Source of the DNA: Chloroflexota bacterium
GTDB lineage: Bacteria > Chloroflexota > Limnocylindria > Limnocylindrales > CSP1-4
DNA length: 50,855 nt
NCBI GenBank assembly: GCA_017881915.1
Contig: JADGQK010000010.1
Span: 1-50,855 of the forward strand
Direction of reading: 5' to 3'
The position numbers were made by a program, and so were the translations under genes. Below, one piece after another: positions 8,604 through 16,496 of the stretch. Every line of letters starts with the position of its first letter. Positions within the stretch are counted from its first letter, which is position 1. A model generated the notes under the pieces. That model worked only from the letters and a program-made list of their open reading frames with translations, was not told where the DNA came from and searched no databases.

Positions 8604-9074
8604 TCAGGCTTGGAAGCTCGGGTCCTCCGGAGGCTTGACGGCGGCAGCGGCAACGTAGTGGGGCAGGAGCGTTGCCCAGCCGCCCTGATTGCGCTGGCGC
8701 CAGTGCTCGCCGTCGGAGCCCAGCCGCTCCCAGTCGCGGTGCTCGATCTCGACGCGGGTCGAGGTCTGACCGCGGGCAACGAACCGGATCTCCACCCGCG
8801 TCGCGTCGGAGCGGTCGCGGTTGAGGTGCCAGGTATAGCCAAGCCGGGTCGGTGGCTCCCAGATCGTGACTTCGCCCCAATCGTGCTCGGTTCCGCTCGT
8901 TCTGCGCTCGAAGATCCGTCCGCCGGGCCGGCCCTCGAGGACGACCGTCAGGCCGTCCTCGGCGGAGACGGTGTGGTCCGTGGGCCACCACTGGGCGATC
9001 CTCGCCGTCCACACATCGAACGCGTGCTCGACCGGGCAGTCGACGTCAAACGCCAGTCGGATTGGCTCGATCAT
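8604..9074 (-). CDS. SRPBCC/AHSA1-family protein
   Basis: This 156-residue protein has the Aha1/SRPBCC layout: IRLAFDVDCPVEHAFDVWTA at the start, QWWPTDHTVS, GGRIFERRTSGTEHDWGEVT, EPPTRLGYTWHL, and a C-terminal helix GGWATLLPHYVAAAAV. Such proteins form a deep hydrophobic cavity, and members paired with ArsR regulators are common, though substrates are mostly unknown. Its ATG overlaps the stop of the upstream ArsR gene by four bases (ATGA), so the two are translationally coupled as the last genes of a four-gene minus-strand operon. Confidence 0.85.
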   Translation of the reverse strand: MIEPIRLAFDVDCPVEHAFDVWTARIAQWWPTDHTVSAEDGLTVVLEGRPGGRIFERRTSGTEHDWGEVTIWEPPTRLGYTWHLNRDRSDATRVEIRFVARGQTSTRVEIEHRDWERLGSDGEHWRQRNQGGWATLLPHYVAAAAVKPPEDPSFQA

Positions 9075-9427
9075 CGGCCGGGACGACCTGCGCCGCTGTT
9101 CGTCGCCACCAGCCGAAATCGCAGCGTCGCTTCACCCCATACTCGTTCCATGTAGGCGCGCACCGCCTCGACGCCTTCGTCGTGGAGCTGGTAGATGCGC
9201 CGTGTCCCGACGGGCCGCTCCACGACCAGGCCGGCGCGCTTGAGCACGCGCAGATGCCGCGAGACGGCGGGTCGACTGATCGGCAGCACGTCCGCGATCT
9301 CCTGGACGGAGCGCTCGCCGCTGCCCAGCAGTTCCACGATCGTGCGGCGATTCGGGTCGCCCAGCGCGTCGAACGGGTCACCGGCGGGGAGGGGTACGGC
9401 CACCTGGTCAGGCCGGCTGTTCGACAC
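9071..9427 (-). CDS. ArsR-family winged-helix transcriptional regulator
   Basis: The 118-residue protein is a typical small ArsR/SmtB winged helix: DPFDALGDPNRRTIVELLGS, then SVQEIADVLPISRPAVSRHL as the recognition helix, LRVLKRAGLVVERPVGTRR as the wing, and a C-terminal dimerisation helix. No CxC metal site is visible, which fits the metal-independent subgroup that accompanies SRPBCC genes. It starts at GTG. It overlaps the upstream SRPBCC gene by 20 bases and the downstream SRPBCC gene by four. It probably represses its own operon. Confidence 0.88.
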   Translation of the reverse strand: MSNSRPDQVAVPLPAGDPFDALGDPNRRTIVELLGSGERSVQEIADVLPISRPAVSRHLRVLKRAGLVVERPVGTRRIYQLHDEGVEAVRAYMERVWGEATLRFRLVATNSGAGRPGR

Positions 9428-9833
9428 GCTGATTGAGGCCGTTGGCGAACTGGGCGAACGACGGCCCGAGGTCGGGCATCGAGCGCCACATCATCGACAG
9501 GAGCGGCCCGCTGTATTCCTCCCTGAGCTGAAACCGGATGATCCCCTCGCCGGCTGGTATCAACGTGAACGTACGGACCCCCTTGAACAGCCCAAGCGGC
9601 ATGCCGCCGCTCCAGATCATCGAGCGGTTCGGGTCGAATTGACTGACCTTGACCGGAAACGTGCGGCCCGGACTGGCGCCGGAGACGACCTTGATCGTCT
9701 CGCCGTGCGCGATCTTGCCCTCGACCCTGAGGACTCCCGAGTCCCAGTCCGGGAAGTGCGCACCATCGGTCAGGATTGCCCAGATCCGGTCAGGGCTGGC
9801 ATTGATCGTCGAGCTCGCTTCGAATGACTTCAT
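9408..9833 (-). CDS. SRPBCC-family protein (polyketide cyclase-like)
   Basis: A 141-residue START-like protein: SFEASSTINASPDRIWAILT, DGAHFPDWDSGVLRVEGKI, GRTFPVKVSQFDPNRSMIWS, and a C-terminal helix with SFAQFANGLNQRVE. This pattern is that of the SRPBCC/polyketide-cyclase family that shields hydrophobic ligands. It is the second gene of the four-gene minus-strand unit, with an ATGA overlap to the gene before it and a 20-base overlap into the ArsR gene. It is distinct in sequence from the second SRPBCC member of the operon. Confidence 0.85.
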   Translation of the reverse strand: MKSFEASSTINASPDRIWAILTDGAHFPDWDSGVLRVEGKIAHGETIKVVSGASPGRTFPVKVSQFDPNRSMIWSGGMPLGLFKGVRTFTLIPAGEGIIRFQLREEYSGPLLSMMWRSMPDLGPSFAQFANGLNQRVEQPA

Positions 9834-10240
9834 CCGATCGCCCGCATCTTGTTGTTCTTGGCTTCGTGGGTGACCTCGGCCAGGCCGAGTGTCTCGAGGA
9901 GCGGCGGCAGATACACGCCGAACCGACCGCGGAGACCCTTCTTCAGGCCGTACCAGCCGCCGACGGGGTTGTCCGCCGCGCGGCCCCAGGCCTCGACCGT
10001 TCCCTCGGCGGCGGCTTTCTGCTCGTCGGCGCCGCCCAGGGGCACCCAGTTGCCCTCCGTCTTGAGCCAGGTGTGCAGGTCATCGATCGCCCGGGCGTCG
10101 TACAGAAGCTTCGTGCCGCCAACCTGGCAGACGATGGTCGGCGGATCCGACGCGGCGTCCCGGAACATCGTGTATTCGGAGGTTCCCGGTGGGGTCTTGA
10201 GGACCCACGGATCGGCCTTCGTGCCACTGCCGGTCGTCAT
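9830..10240 (-). CDS. Conserved hypothetical protein, first gene of the ArsR/SRPBCC operon
   Basis: The start is the ATG at 10240 with AGGAGAG about eight bases upstream; the ORF-track start at 10309 is not supported. The 136-residue protein (MTTGSGTKADPWVLKTPPGT, RDAASDPPTIVCQVGGTKLL, ADNPVGGWYGLKKGLRGRFG, ending NNKMRAIG) resembles a soluble DUF6855-like family that I recall only as uncharacterised and often encoded next to SRPBCC and ArsR genes. It lacks a signal peptide or membrane segment. Its stop overlaps the SRPBCC start as ATGA. A role in the same stress or detoxification response is inferred from context only. Confidence 0.65.
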   Translation of the reverse strand: MTTGSGTKADPWVLKTPPGTSEYTMFRDAASDPPTIVCQVGGTKLLYDARAIDDLHTWLKTEGNWVPLGGADEQKAAAEGTVEAWGRAADNPVGGWYGLKKGLRGRFGVYLPPLLETLGLAEVTHEAKNNKMRAIG

Positions 10241-10283
10241 GTCGGTTGCTCTCCTGTGTAGCTTCTGTAACCGTGTGGCTACC

Positions 10284-10299
10284 GTAACAACTTTGTCAC
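10284..10299. promoter_or_regulatory. Imperfect palindrome, candidate ArsR operator
   Basis: GTAACAACTTTGTCAC has half-sites matching at six of eight positions as an inverted repeat. It lies about 45 bp upstream of the first gene of the ArsR operon, where a repressor site would be expected. ACCGT is also repeated directly at an 11-bp interval nearby. Confidence 0.3.
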
Positions 10300-10355
10300 C
10301 GATGGGCAAGCGCCAGATTACCGTCGCGGCGGTGGCCGAGCCGGGGTGCGGGGGC

Positions 10356-10361
10356 TACCAT
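10356..10361 (+). promoter_or_regulatory. Candidate -10 box, leaderless, methyltransferase gene
   Basis: TACCAT is six bases before the ATG at 10368 and no Shine-Dalgarno sequence is present between them. Confidence 0.3.
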
Positions 10362-10367
10362 CGGCTC

Positions 10368-10856
10368 ATGGCTTCACGACTGCCGGCACTGGGTCCTCGC
10401 GGTGAAGGCTGGGTTGTCGCCCAGTTCCTCCTGTTCGGGGTGATCGCATGGCTGGGCTACGCCGACTTCCGGGACCACGGGCCGGCCAACCCGTGGGGCC
10501 CGATCGCCACGGTCTCCGGACTTGCCGCGATCGTGGCCGGTGGGTTGGTGGCCGGGCGCGGGATCTGGGATCTGCGGGCCAGCTTCAGCCCCTTCCCTCG
10601 GCCGCTTGACGGGGCGGCTCTCGTCGATTCGGGCGCCTATCGGCTCATCCGGCACCCGATTTACAGCGGCCTAGTGCTCGCCGCGCTGGGCTGGGGGATC
10701 GTGGCCAGCTCAGCCCTGACGATCGCATCAGCCGGGGTCCTGTTGCTCCTCTTCGCCGGTAAATCGCGCCGCGAGGAAGTCTGGCTAGCGGCGGCGCATC
10801 CCGGCTACGCCGACTATCAGCGCCGCACAAGACGGATGATCCCGTGGGTCTACTGA
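10368..10856 (+). CDS. Isoprenylcysteine carboxyl methyltransferase/PEMT-like membrane methyltransferase
   Basis: The real start is the ATG at 10368; the long ORF before it is a shadow of the opposing operon. The 162-residue protein has about four membrane segments and the family signature LVDSGAYRLIRHPIYSGLVL followed by a C-terminal SRREEVWLAAAHPGYADYQR. RHPIY and the E-E/H-x-GY motifs are those of the ICMT/phospholipid-methyltransferase fold, which uses S-adenosylmethionine at the membrane interface. In bacteria the substrate (a lipid, isoprenoid or other amphiphile) is usually unknown. Confidence 0.85.
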   Translation: MASRLPALGPRGEGWVVAQFLLFGVIAWLGYADFRDHGPANPWGPIATVSGLAAIVAGGLVAGRGIWDLRASFSPFPRPLDGAALVDSGAYRLIRHPIYSGLVLAALGWGIVASSALTIASAGVLLLLFAGKSRREEVWLAAAHPGYADYQRRTRRMIPWVY

Positions 10857-10932
10857 GCGTCCGGAACCGAATGCTCGCTGCCCACCCGGGATCATCGGCC
10901 GGCCCGCCCTCACCCTAGAGGAGACCCTCTTC

Positions 10933-11904
10933 GTGCCCCTCTTCGATCTGCCTATCGCCGAGCTGCGCGCGTATGCTCCGGCGCTCGCCGTCCCAGCCGA
11001 CCTGGATGGCTTCTGGGAATCGAGCCTGGCTGAGGTCCGCGCCTATGACCTGGCCCCCAGCTTCACGCCGGTCGACAGCGGGCTGACCGTGATCTCGACG
11101 TTCGACGTGACGTTTGCCGGCTTCGGTGGGTCGCCGGTCAGGGCCTGGCTGCACCTTCCGGCCGGGGTCAGCCAACCGTTGCCCGTGGTGGTCGAATACC
11201 TCGGCTACGGCGGCGGCCGAGGGCTGGCCCACGAACGGGTCATGTGGGCGGCGGCCGGTTACGCCCATCTCGTGATGGATACCCGCGGCCAGGGCTCAAC
11301 CTGGTCCGTGGGCGACACTCCGGACCCTGACCCGATCGGCGCGCCGTTCCACCCAGGCTTCATGACCCGGGGGATCCTCGACCCCAGCACCTACTACTAC
11401 CGGCGTGTCTACCTCGATGCGGTCCGGGCGGTGGAAGCCGTCCGGCAGCATCCGGCCGTGGATCCCCGGCGGGTGGCGGTGACCGGCGGCAGCCAGGGCG
11501 GCGGAATCAGCATCGCGGTCGCCCGGCTCGTTCCGGACATTGCCGCCGCTCTGCCCGACGTGCCCTTCCTGAGCGATCTGCCGCGCGCGATCACGCTCCT
11601 CGACCGCGATCCGTATGCGGAGGTTGCCCGCTATCTGAAGGCCCATCGCGACCACGTCGACCGCGCCCTGGCAACGCTGGCCTACTTCGACGTGGCGATC
11701 CTGGGTCGCGGGGCGACGGCTCCGGCGCTCTTCTCGGTGGGGCTCATGGACGAGATCGCCCCGCCCTCGACCGTCTTCGCGGCCTTCAACTGGTATGGCG
11801 GCCCGAAGGAAATCCGCGAGTACCCCTTCAACGACCATGAAGGCGGCGAGGGCTTCCATGACCTGGTCAAGATCCACTGGCTCAGGAATCGTCTCGGCGG
11901 CTGA
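10933..11904 (+). CDS. Acetylxylan esterase/cephalosporin-C deacetylase (CE7, AXE1) family
   Basis: This 323-residue alpha/beta hydrolase removes acetyl groups from carbohydrates or related esters. The AXE1 hallmarks are in order: LPVVVEYLGYGGGRG, HLVMDTRGQGSTWSVGDT (the RGQ motif), AVTGGSQGGGISIAVARL with the nucleophile serine, GLMDEIAPPSTVFAAFNWYG with the acid aspartate, and FNDHEGGEGF with the histidine. No signal peptide is visible, so it is probably cytoplasmic as is usual for CE7. The start is GTG at 10933 with GAGGAGA about eight bases upstream. It leads a short + strand cell-envelope/carbohydrate group. Confidence 0.92.
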   Translation: MPLFDLPIAELRAYAPALAVPADLDGFWESSLAEVRAYDLAPSFTPVDSGLTVISTFDVTFAGFGGSPVRAWLHLPAGVSQPLPVVVEYLGYGGGRGLAHERVMWAAAGYAHLVMDTRGQGSTWSVGDTPDPDPIGAPFHPGFMTRGILDPSTYYYRRVYLDAVRAVEAVRQHPAVDPRRVAVTGGSQGGGISIAVARLVPDIAAALPDVPFLSDLPRAITLLDRDPYAEVARYLKAHRDHVDRALATLAYFDVAILGRGATAPALFSVGLMDEIAPPSTVFAAFNWYGGPKEIREYPFNDHEGGEGFHDLVKIHWLRNRLGG

Positions 11905-12023
11905 GCTCACGCGGGCGGCTTTGCCGGCGGCTGGAACCATCGGGTCACAGACGGTCGATCAGGACGGTCCTATCTTCGGCTCGAGTCCCTGCTCCGCAGC
12001 CTGAACCGAGGTCCAACTCCCGG

Positions 12024-13124
12024 ATGCCTGGCCCCTCCCGCAAGGCCTTCCTCCCCTCGAAGGGCACGCAGGCGGTCGCCTGGATCGCCGTCCTGGCCCT
12101 GCTCGCCGCAGCATGCACCGCGCATCGGCCCGCATCGCCGGGCGGTCCTGGCCCGGTCGCCCTGGCGAGCGCCAGCGCGGCAGGATCGGGCGCCGCAGGA
12201 TCGGGCGCAGCAGGATCGCACACCGGCTCGAGCCCGACTGCATCGCCCTCACATCCGGCCAGCCCGAGCCCGGGTTTCACGACCGCCCCGTCGCCCCTGG
12301 GCTCGTCGCCGTCCGTGGCGCCTGAGCCATCCAACCTGCCGGCCATTCCGCCGGGGGCGGTGCCGATCCTGTACTACCACCGGGTCCAGGCTCCGCCGGC
12401 CGCCTACGAGTCATGGTCCAAGACGCGCAAGGCGGCGTTCATCGACTACGACGTCGTGCCCAACGCGTTCGCCGCGCAGCTCGACTGGCTCTTCGACCAT
12501 GGCTACACGACGATCCTGCCGCGGGATCTCGCCGCCTATTGGGATCGTGGCGTGCCGTTGCCGGCTCGGCCGGTGATCCTGACCTTCGACGACGGCTGGC
12601 ACGACTGGGTGGGCACCGTCCTGCCGATGCTCCAGGCGCGCGGCATGATCGCCGAGTTCTACGTCACCCTGGGCGCGATCAGCGACGGCAACATCAGCTG
12701 GCCCGAGGTTCAGACGCTGGCCGCGGCCGGCAATGGGATCGGCGCCCACGACGTCCACCACGTCCAGCTGGCCGAGCTCGGCAAGGGCCGGCCGGATGCG
12801 TCGGCGGCAACGATGTGGGCCGAAATCGTGGGGGCGCGCCAGGCGATCGGCCAGCACGTCGGGATCTATCCGGACTCGATGGCCTATGTCGGCGGGGGCT
12901 TCAGCCCGGCTCTCGAGGCCCTCGTCCAGGAAGCCGGCTACACCACGGCTCGCGCGATCCGGCGCGGGATCGTCCAGGGAATTGCCTTGCGCTACCAGCT
13001 CCACGTGGTCCGGATCGGGCCGTACGATGACGTCAGCGACGTGCTGACGGGCACGATCGACCCCAACCTGCCGATCTTCGTCGCCCGGATGCACGGGGTC
13101 TCGGACCAGCGCCCGAGCAACTAG
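12024..13124 (+). CDS. Polysaccharide deacetylase lipoprotein (CE4/NodB family)
   Basis: The N-terminus is a lipoprotein signal: a basic start, WIAVLALLAAAC with the lipobox cysteine, then a long Ala/Ser/Pro/Gly linker. The catalytic part has PILYYHRV, then VILTFDDGWHDWVGTVLPML with the NodB TFDDG metal-binding aspartates, GMIAEFYVT, and IGAHDVHHVQL where the usual HTxxHxxL metal histidines are seen in variant form. The enzyme would N- or O-deacetylate a cell-wall polymer outside the membrane. Its linker contains a short internal repeat (GSGAAGSGAAGS). The next gene is another lipoprotein. Confidence 0.88.
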   Translation: MPGPSRKAFLPSKGTQAVAWIAVLALLAAACTAHRPASPGGPGPVALASASAAGSGAAGSGAAGSHTGSSPTASPSHPASPSPGFTTAPSPLGSSPSVAPEPSNLPAIPPGAVPILYYHRVQAPPAAYESWSKTRKAAFIDYDVVPNAFAAQLDWLFDHGYTTILPRDLAAYWDRGVPLPARPVILTFDDGWHDWVGTVLPMLQARGMIAEFYVTLGAISDGNISWPEVQTLAAAGNGIGAHDVHHVQLAELGKGRPDASAATMWAEIVGARQAIGQHVGIYPDSMAYVGGGFSPALEALVQEAGYTTARAIRRGIVQGIALRYQLHVVRIGPYDDVSDVLTGTIDPNLPIFVARMHGVSDQRPSN

Positions 13125-13244
13125 CCGGGTCGCCCAGGGGCGACTGGTACCAGCGCGGGAACCGGCGCACGGCCGTCATCGTCCTTCGGTCACAACCAGC
13201 CTGCAGCAGCGGTCCAGGCGTCATTCACCGGAGGTTCGAACGTC

Positions 13245-14150
13245 ATGCGCCGTGGTTCCATCGCGTTCTCCCTGGCCACGCTCGTCCTGGCCCTGGCGGC
13301 GTGCACCGGAGGCGGCCCTGGCGGGTCCAGCCAATCGCCGTCCGGGAGCTCAACGGGCACCCCCGGCACATCGGCTCCCACGGGCAGCTCGGCCGGGCTG
13401 ATCTTCCGGGCATCCGACGAGGGCGGCTTCATCGCGCCGAACGCCCGGCGGGCACAGCTGCCGCTCGTGTCGGTCTACGCCGACGGTCGGATCATGTCCG
13501 GGGGCATGACCCCGGCGATCTACCCGGGCGCGCTTGTGCCCTCAATCGTCTTCCGATCGGTTGGCCCCGACGGGGCGGCCGCGATCCTGCAGGCGGCACG
13601 GGATGCCGGCCTCACCGGGAGCGATGCGAGCTACCCGTCCGGACCGGTCGCTGATGCGCCGACAACGGTGATCACCGTCGTTCACGACGGCAGCCGGACG
13701 GTCTCCCGGTTCGATGCGCTCGGAGCCGGGCCTGGCCAGCCAGCGGCGGGCAGCGAACCGGCCGATCGGATCCGGGTCGCGGCGGCTGCTCTCCTCGCGG
13801 GGCTGATGGGCAGTGACACGTTCGGCGGGTCTCCGGCCGCCGGCGGCACGTACCAGCCGCTGGGCTTCCAGCTCTTCGTGACGCCGGGGTCGCCGGCCCC
13901 GGGCGAACCGAGCCTGGCCCGACCGCCGGTCGCCTGGCCGCTGGCCACGCCGCTGGGGTCATTCGGCCAGGCCGATGCGCTCGGCGGCGACGGCGCCCGG
14001 GTCGGCGTGGTCGTCGGCGCCGATTCTGCGACACTCAGGCCGATCCTCAGCGCCGCGACCCAGATCACCCCGTTCACGTCCGGAGGCAAGCAGTGGACCC
14101 TCGTCGTCAGACCGCTCCTCCCGGATGAGGTGGCGGCACTCGGCGCCTGA
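13245..14150 (+). CDS. Lipoprotein of unknown function
   Basis: From the ATG at 13245, with GGAGG ten bases upstream, the protein begins MRRGSIAFSLATLVLALAAC, a clear signal peptide with lipobox, followed by a Gly/Ser/Thr linker. The remaining ~250 residues include LIFRASDEGGFIAPN, VSVYADGRIMSGGMTPAIYP, TTVITVVHDGSRTVSRFDAL and a C-terminal QWTLVVRPLLPDEVAAL. I do not recognise the fold; the repeated short beta-strand pattern suggests an all-beta extracytoplasmic domain. It overlaps the next gene by 26 bases. Confidence 0.65.
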   Translation: MRRGSIAFSLATLVLALAACTGGGPGGSSQSPSGSSTGTPGTSAPTGSSAGLIFRASDEGGFIAPNARRAQLPLVSVYADGRIMSGGMTPAIYPGALVPSIVFRSVGPDGAAAILQAARDAGLTGSDASYPSGPVADAPTTVITVVHDGSRTVSRFDALGAGPGQPAAGSEPADRIRVAAAALLAGLMGSDTFGGSPAAGGTYQPLGFQLFVTPGSPAPGEPSLARPPVAWPLATPLGSFGQADALGGDGARVGVVVGADSATLRPILSAATQITPFTSGGKQWTLVVRPLLPDEVAALGA

Positions 14151-15063
14151 GCGCCTGACCGAGGGCGTCCGGCGCGCCTGGCCGATCGTCCTGTGCGCCT
14201 GGTTCGCCTGGCAGACGTACCAGCGGATCTCGTTCTTCGTGGTGCGCAACTTCCCGCTCGGGATCGACGCCCGGATCTACTACCGCGGCGTCGTGGCCTG
14301 GCTGGGCGGCGGCAACCCCTGGGATGCCACGGTCGTGGTCGGTGGCAGCTCGTACCACTATGCCGGCTCGCCCGTGACGACCGTCCTCCTGGCGCCGGCC
14401 GGCCTGCTCAGCGAGGACGCGTTCACCGGCGCCTGGCTGGTCCTGACCTGGGTCGCCGCCGCCTGGATCCTGCGGCGGGTGCACCTGCCGATCTGGTGGC
14501 TGCTCTTCCCGCCGATCAGCGAGGCGCTCTTCTCGGCCAACCCGCAGCTGATCGTCCTCGCCCTCGTCCTGGCCGACCGGTCCTGGCTGGCGGCCATCGC
14601 CACCGGCCTGAAGGTCTATGCATTCATCCCGCTGGCCGGCGAAGGCCGCTGGCGGGCGATCGGGGTGGCGATCGTGTTCAACGCGGCGACGATCGTGATT
14701 GCCCCCGGCCTGTGGCTGCGCTACGTCGACCTGTTCGGGACGATCTCAGGCCGATTGGAGTACGAGTCGATCCAGGGCTTCTCGGCGTTCTACTTTCCGG
14801 CGCTGATGGTCCTGACCATCGTTGCCCTGGCGCTGCTCGCCCTTCGTGACCGGCGTGCTGCCGGCTGGCTGGCCGTTCCGGCACTGTGGCCGGCGAGCCA
14901 GCTCCATTACTCGACGATGGCCCTGCCGGTGATGACGCCGCTGCTGGCCTTCTTCCTGGCGATCCCGATCCTGCGCCTGCCGCCCGAGATCATCCTGGTG
15001 GAAGTGGGCCGGCGGCTGCTGCAACCGACCGTGACCGGCTATTTCGCCGGCCGGCGAGCGTGA
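14125..15063 (+). CDS. GT87 (DUF2029)-like polyprenyl-phosphate glycosyltransferase membrane protein
   Basis: The start taken is the ATG at 14125 inside the end of the lipoprotein gene; the ORF-track start at 13975 is not protein-like. The 312-residue protein has about eight membrane segments. The first external loop holds FPLGIDARIYYRGVVAWLGG followed by GNPWD, the acidic GT-C motif typical of GT87/DUF2029 mannosyltransferase-like proteins. Such enzymes move a sugar from a polyprenyl-phosphate donor to a glycolipid or wall glycan outside the membrane. It is shorter than most GT87 members (~400 residues), so the call is at fold level. Confidence 0.7.
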   Translation: MRWRHSAPERLTEGVRRAWPIVLCAWFAWQTYQRISFFVVRNFPLGIDARIYYRGVVAWLGGGNPWDATVVVGGSSYHYAGSPVTTVLLAPAGLLSEDAFTGAWLVLTWVAAAWILRRVHLPIWWLLFPPISEALFSANPQLIVLALVLADRSWLAAIATGLKVYAFIPLAGEGRWRAIGVAIVFNAATIVIAPGLWLRYVDLFGTISGRLEYESIQGFSAFYFPALMVLTIVALALLALRDRRAAGWLAVPALWPASQLHYSTMALPVMTPLLAFFLAIPILRLPPEIILVEVGRRLLQPTVTGYFAGRRA

Positions 15064-15076
15064 GTGCTGCCGGGCG

Positions 15077-16306
15077 TCAGCGCTTCCGGCCGAAGAGGCC
15101 GCTCGACTTGCGCTCCTCGACGGGCGCCGGAGCTCCGACCAGGATCGGCGTGCCCTGCTCCGCGAAGGCCAGCGAGGCAATCTGGGCGAATCGCTCGGCG
15201 ATGGCCGTTCGGGCAGCGCCGCGCACGAGCGGGATGCCCTCGTTGACGGCCTTCTGGTAGAGGAACGGGTCGTGGGGCAGGTCGAGCGCGATCCTGGCGC
15301 CCAGGCCATTCTCGACATCGCGCAACTTGAGGATCTCCCGGGCGAACAGGTTGTTCAGGATGAAGGTCGTCTTGGCAACAATCGAGCCGGTCTCATTGAA
15401 GTAGTCGATCAGGAGGTGGGCTGCCTTGAGCGCGGCAATCTCGGGGTAGATCGGGATGATCACGCCCTCCGCCCGCTCGAGCACGGTGAGGCTTCGTTCA
15501 TCGAGGTACGAGCCGGCGTCGACGACTACCGATTCGTAGGCGCCGCAGATGCTCGTAAGGAGCTCCTCGACATGGCCGACGCTGATCGTCTCGGCCAGCT
15601 CCGGCGAGCTTGGCGCAGCAAAGACAGCGAGGCCGTACCCGGTCAGCGCGGCGTACGAACGGACGAGCTCCACGTCGCGACGGGACTGGTCATCCCGGGC
15701 GAGGTCGGCCAGGGTCTGGCGGGGGCGGACGTTGAGATGAGTGGCAACCTGGCCGAACTGGAGGTCAAGGTCGATGATCGCGACTCGACCAGGCCGGCGC
15801 TCGGCCATGACCGTGGCCACGTTGGCTGCCAGGGTCGTCGTGCCGGCGCCGCCCTTCGGGCTGAAGACCGCGACCAGGGTGCGCGGCCGGGTGTGCTTGG
15901 TCTCGCTGGTCATCAGCGGCGCGAGGTCGCGTGACGTCGTGAAGCGGATGGCCAGCGCCTCGACCCGGGCCTCGAGCTCGCGGGCGTCGAACGGCTTGGC
16001 GATCACGTCGTCGGCGCCGGCTTCGAGGAAGCGGATCCGCTCCTCGACGTCGTCGGTCTGGGAGATGCACAGGACGGGAATCGAGGCGAGGGCCAGCCGG
16101 GAACGGATCTCCCGGCAGACGTCGGCGGCGGTCGTCGCAGGATCGGTCACGTCGATGATGACGAGCGCGTGGTCGGCCGCCGCGGCGATCACCGCCGGAG
16201 CGTCCTCCATTACCGTGACGGTCGCGCCGCTCTCTGCCAGGGCACGCCGGACCAGGTCGGCGCCGGCCGGGTCGCGTTCGAGGAGCAGGATGGAACTCGA
16301 GGGCAC
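15077..16306 (-). CDS. cpaE: CpaE-like ATPase: receiver-like domain fused to MinD/ParA-type ATPase
   Basis: An N-terminal receiver-like domain (SSSILLLERDPAGADLVRRA, HALVIIDVTDP with the acceptor aspartate, IPVLCISQTDD, GADDVIAKPF with the lysine) is joined to a deviant-Walker ATPase: VAVFSPKGGAGTTTLAANVA, VAIIDLDLQFGQVATHLNVR, SVVVDAGSYLDE. This is the CpaE/TadZ architecture that localises type IV or Tad pilus machinery at the pole. No other tad/cpa genes are in the window. The ORF track starts at TTG 16348, but a -10 box lies inside that extension, so GTG 16306 with GGAGAG is preferred. The C-terminal FGRKR tail is basic. Confidence 0.82.
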   Translation of the reverse strand: MPSSSILLLERDPAGADLVRRALAESGATVTVMEDAPAVIAAAADHALVIIDVTDPATTAADVCREIRSRLALASIPVLCISQTDDVEERIRFLEAGADDVIAKPFDARELEARVEALAIRFTTSRDLAPLMTSETKHTRPRTLVAVFSPKGGAGTTTLAANVATVMAERRPGRVAIIDLDLQFGQVATHLNVRPRQTLADLARDDQSRRDVELVRSYAALTGYGLAVFAAPSSPELAETISVGHVEELLTSICGAYESVVVDAGSYLDERSLTVLERAEGVIIPIYPEIAALKAAHLLIDYFNETGSIVAKTTFILNNLFAREILKLRDVENGLGARIALDLPHDPFLYQKAVNEGIPLVRGAARTAIAERFAQIASLAFAEQGTPILVGAPAPVEERKSSGLFGRKR

Positions 16307-16339
16307 AGGCTCTCCGGATGGGGCGGTCGGATCGTGCTC

Positions 16340-16345
16340 AGGATA
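16340..16345 (-). promoter_or_regulatory. Candidate promoter of the cpaE-like gene
   Basis: On the minus strand CTGACG, a 16-base spacer and TATCCT form a reasonable sigma-70-like pair. The -35 hexamer lies within the 18-bp palindrome at 16361. Confidence 0.4.
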
Positions 16346-16360
16346 CAACCTGTCACGCAG

Positions 16361-16378
16361 CCGTCAGCGCGCTGACGG
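16361..16378. promoter_or_regulatory. Perfect 18-bp palindrome between cpaE and rpsF
   Basis: CCGTCAGCGCGCTGACGG is a perfect inverted repeat. With one unpaired base it extends outward by ACGCA and TGCGT. It lies between two divergent genes and overlaps the -35 element of the cpaE-like gene, so an operator is plausible. Confidence 0.45.
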
Positions 16379-16412
16379 TGCGTCCGGTGGCGGCTGCGAT
16401 CGAGACGCGTGC

Positions 16413-16418
16413 TAGACT
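16413..16418 (+). promoter_or_regulatory. Candidate -10 box of the rpsF operon
   Basis: TAGACT, preceded by GC, lies 78 bases before the rpsF start. The same CTAGACT string occurs 124 bases before rpmF, which supports a shared promoter type for ribosomal protein genes. No good -35 is visible here. Confidence 0.3.
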
Positions 16419-16496
16419 GGCCTTCTTGTCCTTTCGGCTCCGCACCGGCAACGCCGGCCCAGCGAGGGCATTCCCACAGGAAGGAGTCATGCGCGC

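Noticed and set aside
12190-12230. GSGAAGSGAAGS coding repeat as a mobile or regulatory repeat
   Set aside because: It lies within the low-complexity linker of a lipoprotein, where such repeats are expected.
13125-13160. GTCGCC/GGCGAC stem-loop after the deacetylase gene as a terminator
   Set aside because: The stem is only six pairs with no T tract, and such stems are common by chance at this GC content.
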